From Agromyces sp. LHK192 (GTDB lineage Bacteria > Actinomycetota > Actinomycetes > Actinomycetales > Microbacteriaceae), in contig NZ_CP034753.1 in assembly GCF_004006235.1 (NCBI RefSeq), positions 930,001 to 994,000 on the forward strand: a stretch of DNA of 64,000 nucleotides, read 5' to 3'. Position numbers and translations under genes: made by a program. Shown here in pieces: positions 16,098 to 24,201 of this stretch; the stretch's first letter is position 1; each line of letters opens with the position of its first letter. The notes beneath the pieces are model-generated. The model worked only from the letters and a program-made list of their open reading frames with translations. It had not been told where the DNA came from and did not search any database.

Positions 16098-18194
16098 CTA
16101 CGGCGCGGCGAGGAGCCTCCGCAACTGCGCTTCCACCGTGGTCGTCAGCGTCGGCGGCCCGCCGAGCATGATCGCCTGAGTCGGCGAGAGCCGCAGGAGG
16201 TCCTGCCCCGTGAACAACGAGACGTCGCCGGATGGGGAGAGCAGCATCGGCAGGTCTCGGGTGCCGGCGATCGCGCTCCCGGCGAGTGCGTCGGGGAAGT
16301 TGCTGCCGCTCGCGACGTACGCGGCCGGTGCCTTGTCCCAGAACCGGCGACTGATCGCCTCGGCCGTCGCGAATCGATCCGCGCCGGCCAGCCGGACGAC
16401 CTGTCCGCCGGTGTAGGCGTCCAATTGCGACGCGACCGTCGGGCTGATCGTGACGGGTCCGCCCAGCACGTAGATGCCCTGCGGCTGCAGGCGTCGCAAT
16501 TCGACGGCGGTCGCGGCGGGGATGGCGTCGCCATGTACGAGGAGCAGCGGGGAGTCGATCCGCGCGGCTGCCGGAGCCGCCGCGAGCGCGTCGGCGAACC
16601 CGGTCCCGACCGCGATGAAGACGGCTTGGACGCCGGGCGCGTACCAGCGGTTGCTGATCGCGGCCGCGGTTTCGAAGCGGTCGGTTCCCGCCACGCGCGT
16701 GGCCTGCCCCGTTGACGCGTATTGGGCCGCAGCGGTTCGCACCGTCTCGCCGATCACGTTCGTGTCGCCCAGCACCCAGATGCGCTGGGGGTTGAGGCGG
16801 TCGAGTTCGGCCGCCGTCTCGGCGGGCAGGGTGTTCGCGCCGGCGAGGAGGATCGGCATACCGCGCATGCCGGCGACCGCGCTCCCGGCCAGGGCGTCGG
16901 GAAAGTCCGATCCCGTGGCGATCACCACGTCGGTGACGCCGGAGGGGTAGGCGCTCCGACTCAGCGACGCCGCGGTGGCGTAACGGTCGGCGCCGGCCAC
17001 CCGGGTGACCGATGTCGCGGCGGGTCGAACGCGGATCACCCGGTCGTTGCTGCCGTTCGAGGTGGTGAGGTACAACTGCCCGCCCGGTCCGAGCGTCGAG
17101 GCGCGGATCCGTCCCCAGGCGGTGTCGAAGAAGACCTGGCTGCCGCTCACGTTCGTGCCGTCGCCGCTGATCGTGAACCGGCGGACGTCGGATTCCTTGA
17201 GCGTGCCCACGAAGAGGTCGCCGGTGTGATCCGCCCACTGCGTGCCGCCGACGAAGGCGGCACCGGATGTCGCGATCGTCGAGCCGCCGGACGCCCAGAT
17301 CGCCCCGATCGTCGAAGGTGAGGAGCCGCACGGGCCGGTCGCAGCGCCGGTGTTGCAGGGCCACCCGTAGTTGCCGCCCGCGTCGATGCGATTGATCTCG
17401 TCGTTCACGCTGGGGCCGTGCTCGACGGCGAAGACCTGGTCGGTCCCGGCACGGATGGCGATGCCCTGGGGGTTCCGGTGGCCCATCGAGTAGACCACGT
17501 TCCGCGTGCCGGCGATGACGGGATTGTCGGCGGGAACGCTGCCGTCGGCATTCAGGCGCAGGATCTTGCCGTTCAGGCTGTTCCGGTCCTGCGCGAGGGA
17601 CGTGGTGTTCGCATCGCCCATGCCGACCCAGAGCTTCCTGGACCGGTCCATCTCGACGGCGCAGCCGTTGTGGATGGTGTTGGCCAGCATGCCGCCCAGC
17701 AGCACCGTCTCGGCACCCCAACTGCCGTCGGCGAGGACCTGGTACCTCAGGAGCTGGTTCCTCCATCCGCCGCTGCCTGAGTACTGCCGCGAGCCGCACA
17801 CGTAGACGTAGGGGTTCGCGGCGAAATCGACGTCGACGGCGATGCCCATCAATCCGGCTTCGCCCTCCGCGCGCACCGACGGGATGGTGACCGTCCGGAT
17901 CAGCGCGGCGCCGGGGGAGCCGCTCGCATAGACGCGCACCCGTCCGGCCCGCTCGGTGACGAGCATGTGGCCGTTCGGCAGGAAGGCGACGTCCCACGGG
18001 ATGCTCAACCCCTCCTGCACGACGCTGGTCGAAAGCGTGGGCGGGGCGGCTCCTGCGACCTGCGGCGCCATGCTGAGGGCGAGGCTCGACGAGAGTGCGA
18101 CGGCGAGGACGACTGCGGATCGGCGTCGACGACGGCCCGGGCCCATCACCCTGCGTCGGGTGTCTGAAACGGTCGAAACACGGCTGATGCTCAC
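16098..18194 (-). CDS. secreted PQQ-type sugar dehydrogenase with three cell-wall-binding repeats
   Basis: A 698-residue exported protein. A signal peptide (RRRRRSAVVLAVALSSSLAL, cleavage near AGA-AP) precedes a six-bladed propeller of the soluble glucose/sorbosone dehydrogenase family (about 40-390), with HNGCAVEMDRSRKLWVGMGD, GHRNPQGIAI and EHGPSVNDEINRIDAGGNYG. Three CWB2 repeats follow (about 394-490, 498-590 and 596-690), each with AG-x-DR-[YF]-x-TA and [FA]-x-DALA signatures. CWB2 triplets non-covalently tether proteins to the wall. The GTG at 18194 is chosen for its GAGGGGG upstream. The oxidised sugar and the cofactor source are unknown. It is divergent from the fructan operon. Confidence 0.88.
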   Translation of the reverse strand: MSISRVSTVSDTRRRVMGPGRRRRRSAVVLAVALSSSLALSMAPQVAGAAPPTLSTSVVQEGLSIPWDVAFLPNGHMLVTERAGRVRVYASGSPGAALIRTVTIPSVRAEGEAGLMGIAVDVDFAANPYVYVCGSRQYSGSGGWRNQLLRYQVLADGSWGAETVLLGGMLANTIHNGCAVEMDRSRKLWVGMGDANTTSLAQDRNSLNGKILRLNADGSVPADNPVIAGTRNVVYSMGHRNPQGIAIRAGTDQVFAVEHGPSVNDEINRIDAGGNYGWPCNTGAATGPCGSSPSTIGAIWASGGSTIATSGAAFVGGTQWADHTGDLFVGTLKESDVRRFTISGDGTNVSGSQVFFDTAWGRIRASTLGPGGQLYLTTSNGSNDRVIRVRPAATSVTRVAGADRYATAASLSRSAYPSGVTDVVIATGSDFPDALAGSAVAGMRGMPILLAGANTLPAETAAELDRLNPQRIWVLGDTNVIGETVRTAAAQYASTGQATRVAGTDRFETAAAISNRWYAPGVQAVFIAVGTGFADALAAAPAAARIDSPLLLVHGDAIPAATAVELRRLQPQGIYVLGGPVTISPTVASQLDAYTGGQVVRLAGADRFATAEAISRRFWDKAPAAYVASGSNFPDALAGSAIAGTRDLPMLLSPSGDVSLFTGQDLLRLSPTQAIMLGGPPTLTTTVEAQLRRLLAAP

Positions 18195-18297
18195 GCAAGC
18201 CCCCTCGCTCGCCGCCAATCTACGCGCGCGCCCTTGCCGCGGCCACCGGTCGGCGTCGGCGGAGTGACCCGTGAGGGTGGCTGGTGCCTCGCGGTGA

Positions 18298-18313
18298 TTA
18301 ACCGTTTGACCAA
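18298..18313 (+). promoter_or_regulatory. LacI-type operator O1 of the fructan operon
   Basis: TTAACCGTTTGACCAA, 13 of 16 bases identical to the second copy at 18340-18355. The central CG flanked by AA/TT-rich arms is the hallmark of LacI-family operators. It overlaps the -35 hexamer TTGACC. The likely binding protein is the LacI regulator encoded at 23147 in the same operon. Confidence 0.7.
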
Positions 18314-18334
18314 CGCGAAATCGTCGGGTATGGT
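18306..18334 (+). promoter_or_regulatory. sigma-70-type promoter of the fructan operon
   Basis: TTGACC at 18306-18311 and TATGGT at 18329-18334 are separated by exactly 17 bp and would give a start point near 18341. Both operators overlap or immediately flank it, so occupancy by the repressor would exclude RNA polymerase. Confidence 0.65.
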
Positions 18335-18339
18335 CCTGC

Positions 18340-18355
18340 GTAACCGATTAACCAA
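18340..18355 (+). promoter_or_regulatory. LacI-type operator O2 of the fructan operon
   Basis: GTAACCGATTAACCAA, the second near-copy of O1, covers the predicted transcription start. Start-to-start spacing from O1 is 42 bp, four turns of B-DNA, so two repressor dimers would lie on the same face of the helix. Confidence 0.7.
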
Positions 18356-18366
18356 TTGAGGTGACG

Positions 18367-19854
18367 ATGGACCAGCGAGGGTTGTACCAGCCGGACGGCG
18401 CGTGGATCGGCGACGTGATCCCGTGGCAGGAGGACGGGGTGTTCCACCTCTTCTACCTGCACGAGACCCGCTCGACTCCGAAAGAAGGCATGCCCTGGCG
18501 CCGGGTGGTCACCTCGAACCTGGTCGACTTCACGGATGCCGGCGAGGCCATCGCCTCGGGTGGCCCTGCGGCCGACGACTTCAACATCTACACGGGCAGC
18601 ATCGTGGTCGCCGACGGCGTGCACCACGCGTTCTACACCGGTCAGAACCCGCTCAACACCGGAGCCGACGGCCTGCCGCTGCAGCTCGTCATGCACGCGA
18701 CCAGCACTGACGGCATGGCGTCGTGGCAGCGGCATCCGGCCGACACGTTCGGCGCGACCGCCGGATACGAGACCGCAGACTGGCGTGACCCGTACGTCTT
18801 CTGGGATGACGAGGCGCAGCTCTGGCGCATGCTGATCACCGCCCGCCACGCCGCCGGTCCTGCGCGTCGCCGCGGCGTCATCGCGCAGTGCACGTCGACC
18901 GACCTCACGAACTGGGCAGCTTCCGAACCGTTCTGGGACCCGCGCCGCTACCTCGCGCACGAATGCCCCGAGGTCTTCCGCATCGGCGACTGGTGGTACC
19001 TCGTCTACTCCGAGTTCAGCGACACGTTCACCACCCGGTACCGGATGTCGCGCAGCCTGCGGGGACCGTGGATCACGCCCGAGTTCGATTCCCTCGACGG
19101 CCGCGCGTTCTACGCGGCGAAGTCGGCCGAGCGCGACGGCCGCCGTCTGTTCTTCGGCTGGATCGCATCGCGCGAAGCCGGGAGCGACGATGGTGCCTGG
19201 CAGTGGGCCGGCACGATGTCGGTACTCGAGGCCGAGCAGCGCGAGGACGGAACACTCGCCTTCCATCCGGCGGTCGAGTTCCGCGAGCTCTTCACCGAGC
19301 CGAGCGACCCGATCGCCGCGGGCACTGTGCTCTCCGCCCCTGACGGGTACCGCGACACCCTGAGCGCCGAAGACGCACCGTCGTCGTTCCGCCTCCGGGC
19401 GCGCTTCGACATCGCAGACGGCACGACCGAGGTCGGCGTGCTGCTCCGTGCCAGTGCCGACGGCGACGAGGGATATGCGCTCAGGCTCGAGCCGAAACGC
19501 GGTCGCCTCGTGTTCGACCGGTGGCCGCGACGGTCGACCGGCACCGAGCAGTGGCAGATCTCGGGCGACGTGCCGTTCGCGGTCGAGCTCGAGCGGCCCT
19601 GCCGCCTCGATGCCGGGGTGCACGAGCTCGACGTGATCGTCGACGGCGATCTCTGCGTCGCGACTCTCGATGACGCCACCGTGCTGAGCACGAGGCTGTA
19701 CGACCGCGTCAGTGGCCGCGTCGGTGCGTTCGTCGGCGAAGGCAGCGTCACGGTCGACGAGTTCACGCTGTCGGCACGCGACGAAACCGAGACATCCGCC
19801 ATCGCCGTCGACGCACTCGACGCCGACGATCTCATGACCTCCATCACCACCTAG
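18367..19854 (+). CDS. GH32-family glycosidase-like protein with atypical WIGD nucleophile motif
   Basis: A 495-residue cytoplasmic protein (no signal) with the five-bladed propeller plus beta-sandwich layout of GH32. The three acidic residues are present: Asp16 in GAWIGDVIPW in place of the usual WMNDPNG, Asp141 in WRDPYVF, and Glu199 in HECPEVF. The altered first motif indicates a substrate pocket unlike ordinary invertases. It is the first gene of the fructan operon. In this context it may act on a fructo-disaccharide or difructose dianhydride, which is inference. The ATG at 18367 is chosen over a GTG six bases earlier because GAGGTG serves as the RBS. Confidence 0.8.
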   Translation: MDQRGLYQPDGAWIGDVIPWQEDGVFHLFYLHETRSTPKEGMPWRRVVTSNLVDFTDAGEAIASGGPAADDFNIYTGSIVVADGVHHAFYTGQNPLNTGADGLPLQLVMHATSTDGMASWQRHPADTFGATAGYETADWRDPYVFWDDEAQLWRMLITARHAAGPARRRGVIAQCTSTDLTNWAASEPFWDPRRYLAHECPEVFRIGDWWYLVYSEFSDTFTTRYRMSRSLRGPWITPEFDSLDGRAFYAAKSAERDGRRLFFGWIASREAGSDDGAWQWAGTMSVLEAEQREDGTLAFHPAVEFRELFTEPSDPIAAGTVLSAPDGYRDTLSAEDAPSSFRLRARFDIADGTTEVGVLLRASADGDEGYALRLEPKRGRLVFDRWPRRSTGTEQWQISGDVPFAVELERPCRLDAGVHELDVIVDGDLCVATLDDATVLSTRLYDRVSGRVGAFVGEGSVTVDEFTLSARDETETSAIAVDALDADDLMTSITT

Positions 19855-19922
19855 CAATCACCACGCAACCGCACCACCGCACACGCACCACCCCTGCAGT
19901 TCGATCAAAGGAGATTCAGCCC

Positions 19923-21272
19923 ATGTCCACTCCGACGCGCAGGCGAGGCTTCCTCGCAGCCGCCGCCACGGCCGCCGCAGCCGCACTCGTGCTCACGGGA
20001 TGCTCGGGCGGAGCCGCAGGCGGCGCCGACCCGACCGACGTCGACCCCGAGGGCGAGATCGTGCCCCGCGAGATCTCCTGGCTGCTCTCGCGCCCGGCCG
20101 ACGGAGGGGTGATCACGGCGATGCAGCAGATCGCCGACGAGTACGCCGACGAGCACCCCGGTTTCTCGCTCAACCTCGTCACGACCCCCGACCGCCCGTC
20201 GTACATCCAGAAGTACGAAACCCTGGCCGCGGCGAACAAGCTGCCGGAGCTCTTCGACACGGATGCCACGCCCTTCGCGCAGAAGCTGGCGAAGAAGGGT
20301 CAGATGATGGACGTCGACGCGCTGCTCGACGACCTCGACCTCTCGGACACCTACCGCGAGGCTGCCCTCAACTACCAGCGCTTCGACGACGGCTCGCTGT
20401 ACATGGTGCCGTTCGAGTTCCAGCTCGAGTTCTTCTGGTACAACACGGACCTGCTCGCCGAGGCGGGCGTCGAGGTTCCGGCAACGCTCGACGACTTCCC
20501 CGCGATGTGCGAAGCGCTGCGCGCGAACGGCGTCACGCCGATCGCGCTCGACGGCCAGGACCAGTGGCCGCTCGAGCGGTACATGGCGTACTACCCGTTC
20601 CGCATGGCAGGCCCGGAGTACGTGCAGCAGCTGAAGACCGGCGACGCGTCGTTCGCCGACCCGGCCGGCAGGGCCGCCGCCGAGTGGCTGTACTCGCTCG
20701 GCCAGGCCGGATGCTTCCAGCAAGGCTTCTCGTCGACGGGCTACGCCGACGCACAGGCGCTCTTCACCTCGGGCAAGGCCGCGGTCTACAACATCGGCAC
20801 GTGGGAGCTCGGCAACCTCGCCACCGACACGCTCGACGCCGGCGTACGGGACTCGGTCGACTACTTCACCCTGCCGACCATCGACGGCGCGGTCACCGAA
20901 GACCATGAGTACGTGACGCCGTCGGGCATCGGCATGGCCGTGAACGCCAAGACGTACGACCCGCTCGTGCGCGACTTCCTGGCGTTCGCGCTCGAGCGCT
21001 ACCCCGCGGTCTACGCCGCGACCGGTGCGCTGTCGCCGACCTCCGACGTCGAGACCACCATTCCCGACAACGCGACCGAGCTGTACCCGCGCGCCGTCGC
21101 ACAGGCGAACGAGGTCGGCCCGAAGATCGCGATGCCGTGGGACACGCAACTCGACCCTGCGACGAACACGCGACTCCAGCAGGAGCTCACGCTGCTGGTG
21201 CAGGGCGACATCACGCCCGACGAGTTCATCGAGACGATGGATGCCACCCTCACGGAGAACCTCGATGGCTGA
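19923..21272 (+). CDS. sugar ABC transporter substrate-binding lipoprotein
   Basis: A 449-residue family 1 extracellular solute-binding protein. RRRGFLAAAATAAAAALVLT with lipobox LTGC gives a lipoprotein signal with a twin-Arg-like start. The mature part has the usual ITAMQQIADEYADEHPGFSL and LFDTDATPFAQKLAKKGQMM segments. AAAGGAG lies eight bases upstream of the ATG. Binding of fructan oligosaccharides or levan-derived dianhydride is inferred from the operon. The coding end overlaps the first permease by 8 bases. Confidence 0.92.
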   Translation: MSTPTRRRGFLAAAATAAAAALVLTGCSGGAAGGADPTDVDPEGEIVPREISWLLSRPADGGVITAMQQIADEYADEHPGFSLNLVTTPDRPSYIQKYETLAAANKLPELFDTDATPFAQKLAKKGQMMDVDALLDDLDLSDTYREAALNYQRFDDGSLYMVPFEFQLEFFWYNTDLLAEAGVEVPATLDDFPAMCEALRANGVTPIALDGQDQWPLERYMAYYPFRMAGPEYVQQLKTGDASFADPAGRAAAEWLYSLGQAGCFQQGFSSTGYADAQALFTSGKAAVYNIGTWELGNLATDTLDAGVRDSVDYFTLPTIDGAVTEDHEYVTPSGIGMAVNAKTYDPLVRDFLAFALERYPAVYAATGALSPTSDVETTIPDNATELYPRAVAQANEVGPKIAMPWDTQLDPATNTRLQQELTLLVQGDITPDEFIETMDATLTENLDG

Positions 21273-22224
21273 GACCCTCTCCACCGGGGCAGGCGCGGTG
21301 AAGCCGCGCCCGCCCCGGCGGGCCCGCCCGATGTCGACGTCGATGCTGCCGCGTCGGTCGAAGCTGTCGGTGCTGGTCTTCCTCGTTCCACCGCTCCTCC
21401 TGTTCGGCGTGGCCGTGCTGCTGCCGATCATCCAGTCGCTGGTCCTCAGTGTGTTCCGCTGGGACGGCATCACCGACATGACGTTCGTCGGGTTCGACAA
21501 CTACGTGAAGATGCTCACGCGTGACGACGTCTTCTGGACGGCGTTCGGCAACGCGCTCGGCTACCTCGCCATCTGCCTCGTGATCCAGCTCGGCGGGGCG
21601 CTGATCGTCGCGGCGCTCCTCACCGCGCTGCCCCGGGCGCGCGAGCTCGTGAAGACGGTCTACCTGCTGCCGGCCGTCATCTCGACGGTCGCGATCGCGT
21701 TCCTCTTCCAGCGCATCTACTCGCTCGAGCCGGTCGGCCTGCTGAACCAGCTCCTCGCCTGGGTCGGCCTCGAGAACCTGCAGAACGCCTGGCTCTCCGA
21801 CGTGGACACCGTGCTCGCCGCGGTCTCGATCCCCGAGGGGTGGCGCTTCACCGGGCTCTACATGCTCATCGTGTACGCGGCGCTCATCGCGGTGCCGAAG
21901 GAGCTCGAGGAGGCAGCCCGCCTCGACGGCGCCTCGTGGTGGCAGGTGTTCTGGAGGATCCGCTTCCCGTACATCCGCCCCGTGTGGATCACGACCACGA
22001 TCATGGCGACGACCTTCGCCCTGCGCGGGTTCGACATCCCGTACCTGCTCACCAACGGCGGGCCGGGCCAGTCGTCGGAGCTGCTCACGACGTACATGTA
22101 CAAGACGGCGTTCGTGCACACCGACTACGGCTACGCCAGCGCGATCTCGGTCTTCATCGTGGTCGAGTGCCTCATCGCCGTCGGCCTGATCTTCCTGCTC
22201 CTCCGACGAAGGGATGACTCGTGA
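21265..22224 (+). CDS. sugar ABC transporter permease (MalF type)
   Basis: A 319-residue inner-membrane permease with six hydrophobic helices. The coupling loop ELEEAARLDGASWWQVFWRI is the EAA motif that contacts the ATPase, followed by FPYIRPVW. The ATG at 21265 lies inside the end of the binding protein gene; the frame is open upstream but without permease-like sequence. It pairs with the permease at 22221. No ATPase is encoded in the operon, so a shared MsiK-like ATPase elsewhere probably energises it. Confidence 0.93.
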   Translation: MAETLSTGAGAVKPRPPRRARPMSTSMLPRRSKLSVLVFLVPPLLLFGVAVLLPIIQSLVLSVFRWDGITDMTFVGFDNYVKMLTRDDVFWTAFGNALGYLAICLVIQLGGALIVAALLTALPRARELVKTVYLLPAVISTVAIAFLFQRIYSLEPVGLLNQLLAWVGLENLQNAWLSDVDTVLAAVSIPEGWRFTGLYMLIVYAALIAVPKELEEAARLDGASWWQVFWRIRFPYIRPVWITTTIMATTFALRGFDIPYLLTNGGPGQSSELLTTYMYKTAFVHTDYGYASAISVFIVVECLIAVGLIFLLLRRRDDS

Positions 22225-23150
22225 CCGCCTCGGTCCTCACCCCGGCCGCCCCAGTGCCGTCGCAGCCCGAGCCGCCACGGTCGGGCGGGCCGGCACGGCG
22301 ACGCGTCCGCTCGCTCTCGCCGAAGCTCCGAGTGCAGCGCACCATCCTGACGGTGACGATCGTGCTGATCGTGATCGTGCAGGTGTACCCGCTCGCGTGG
22401 CTGTTCATCACGAGTTTCCGCACCGCGTCGGACTTCGCGGGCGGCAACCCGTTCGCACTGCCGAGCGAGTGGACGCTCGAGAACTACGCCCGCGCGTTCG
22501 ACACCGGGAACCTGTGGCTGAACATCCTGAACAGCCTCATCGTCACGCTCGGTGCGAGCGTCCTCATCGTGGTCGCGGGCATGATGGCCGCGTACGCGCT
22601 CGAGGTGCTCGGGTTCCGGTTCAGCGGGGTCGTCAAGGCGGTGTTCCTGCTCGGCATCATCGTGCCCGTGCAGATCGCGCTCGTGCCCCTCTTCATCGAC
22701 TACTCGCAGGTCGGACTGCTCGACACGCACCTGTCGATGATCATCCCGCTCGCGGCGTTCTCACTGCCCATGTCGATCTACCTGTTCTCGTCGTTCTACG
22801 AGTACATCCCGCGCGAGATGTACGAGGCCGCGTCGATCGACGGCGCGGGTCCGTACCGCATCTTCGGCCAGATCACGTTCCCGCTGTCGGCCAACACGAT
22901 CATCACGGTCGTGCTCGTGAACAGCATCTTCATCTGGAACGACTTCATCTTCGCGAACACGTTCGTGCTCTCCGATGGGTTGAAGACGATCCCGCTCGGC
23001 CTGCAAAACTACATCGGAGCGATGGGCAACACCGACTGGACCGCGACGTTCGCGGCGGTGTGCGTGACGGTGACGCCGCTGCTGCTGGTCTTCCTCGTGC
23101 TGAACAAGGCGATGATCAACGGACTCGAGAGTGGAGCGACCAAGGGATGA
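22221..23150 (+). CDS. sugar ABC transporter permease (MalG type)
   Basis: A 309-residue permease with a cytoplasmic Pro/Arg-rich N-terminus and six helices. The EAA loop is MYEAASIDGAGPYRIFGQIT with FPLSANTI after it. It starts with GTG whose last two bases form the TGA of the previous gene, preceded by GAAGGGA. The FIWNDFIFANTF segment is typical of MalG-class sugar permeases. Confidence 0.93.
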   Translation: MTASVLTPAAPVPSQPEPPRSGGPARRRVRSLSPKLRVQRTILTVTIVLIVIVQVYPLAWLFITSFRTASDFAGGNPFALPSEWTLENYARAFDTGNLWLNILNSLIVTLGASVLIVVAGMMAAYALEVLGFRFSGVVKAVFLLGIIVPVQIALVPLFIDYSQVGLLDTHLSMIIPLAAFSLPMSIYLFSSFYEYIPREMYEAASIDGAGPYRIFGQITFPLSANTIITVVLVNSIFIWNDFIFANTFVLSDGLKTIPLGLQNYIGAMGNTDWTATFAAVCVTVTPLLLVFLVLNKAMINGLESGATKG

Positions 23151-24166
23151 GCACCTCCGAGCACGGCCGGAACGGCGCTGCCGTCACCATGCGCGACGTC
23201 GCGAAGGCGGCGGGGGTGTCGGTGGCCACGGTGTCGCATGTCGTGAACGACAAGCCGGGGGCCCGTATCGGCGATGACGCCAGGCGCCGCGTACAGGAGG
23301 CGGTGATCGCGCTCGGCTACCGGCCGAACGCGCTCGCGAAGACGCTGTCGCAGGGCACCTCGCGCTTCATCGGCCTCGTCGCCGACGCGATCGCCACGAC
23401 CCCGTTCGCCGGCCAGATCATCCACGGCGCGCAGGACGAGGCGTGGAAGCACGGCTACGTGCTGCTCGTCGCCAACACCGATGGCAACGCCGCGGCCGAG
23501 AACGACGCCATCGCGATGATGCTCGAGCACCAGGTGCACGGCATCCTCTACTCGACCTGGTACCACCGCGAGATCGAGGTGCCGGAGGCGCTGCACCAGA
23601 CCGACACCGTGCTCGTCGACTGCTTCGCCGACGGCAACGGCCTGCCCGCGGTCGTGCCCAATGAGGAGCAGGGCGGCCGCACGGCCACCGAGGAGCTGCT
23701 CGCCGCCGGCCACCGCCGCATCGCGTTCATCAACACGACCACGCCGTCGCCCGCGCAGACCGGACGTCTCGCGGGGTACCGCGCCGCGCTCGCCGCGGCC
23801 GGTATCGAGTTCGACGAATCGTTGGTGTTCCCTGCCGCGCCCGAGCAGGAGGGCGGCTACGCCGCGACATCCGCCGTGCTCGAATCGAAGGCGACGGCCG
23901 TGTTCTGCCACAACGACCGGGTGGCGATGGGCCTCTACGACGGCCTGCGCGAGCACGGCCTGCGCATTCCCGAGGATGTCGCGGTGATGGGATTCGATAA
24001 CCAGGATGTCATCGCAGCCCACCTGCGCCCCACGCTCTCGACCGTCGCGCTGCCGCACTACGAGCTCGGCGTGGCCGGGGTTCGACTGCTGCTCGGACTC
24101 GACCGCGCACCCGATACGGGCCCGCTGCTCGTGGCGTGCCCGCCGGTGCTGCGGCACTCGATCTGA
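23147..24166 (+). CDS. LacI family repressor of the fructan operon
   Basis: A 339-residue regulator. The helix-turn-helix MRDVAKAAGVSVATVSHVVN (15-34) and hinge RPNALAKTLSQGTSRFIGLV lead to the periplasmic-binding-protein-like domain, with NDRVAMGLYDGL and DVAVMGFDNQDV near the end. The ATG overlaps the permease TGA (ATGA). As part of the operon it controls, it should act on O1 and O2 upstream of 18367. The inducer is probably fructose, a fructo-disaccharide or a phosphorylated derivative; this is not readable from sequence. Confidence 0.92.
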   Translation: MSTSEHGRNGAAVTMRDVAKAAGVSVATVSHVVNDKPGARIGDDARRRVQEAVIALGYRPNALAKTLSQGTSRFIGLVADAIATTPFAGQIIHGAQDEAWKHGYVLLVANTDGNAAAENDAIAMMLEHQVHGILYSTWYHREIEVPEALHQTDTVLVDCFADGNGLPAVVPNEEQGGRTATEELLAAGHRRIAFINTTTPSPAQTGRLAGYRAALAAAGIEFDESLVFPAAPEQEGGYAATSAVLESKATAVFCHNDRVAMGLYDGLREHGLRIPEDVAVMGFDNQDVIAAHLRPTLSTVALPHYELGVAGVRLLLGLDRAPDTGPLLVACPPVLRHSI

Positions 24167-24201
24167 CGGCTTCTTCTCGACTTTTCACCCCTGGAGACGA
24201 C

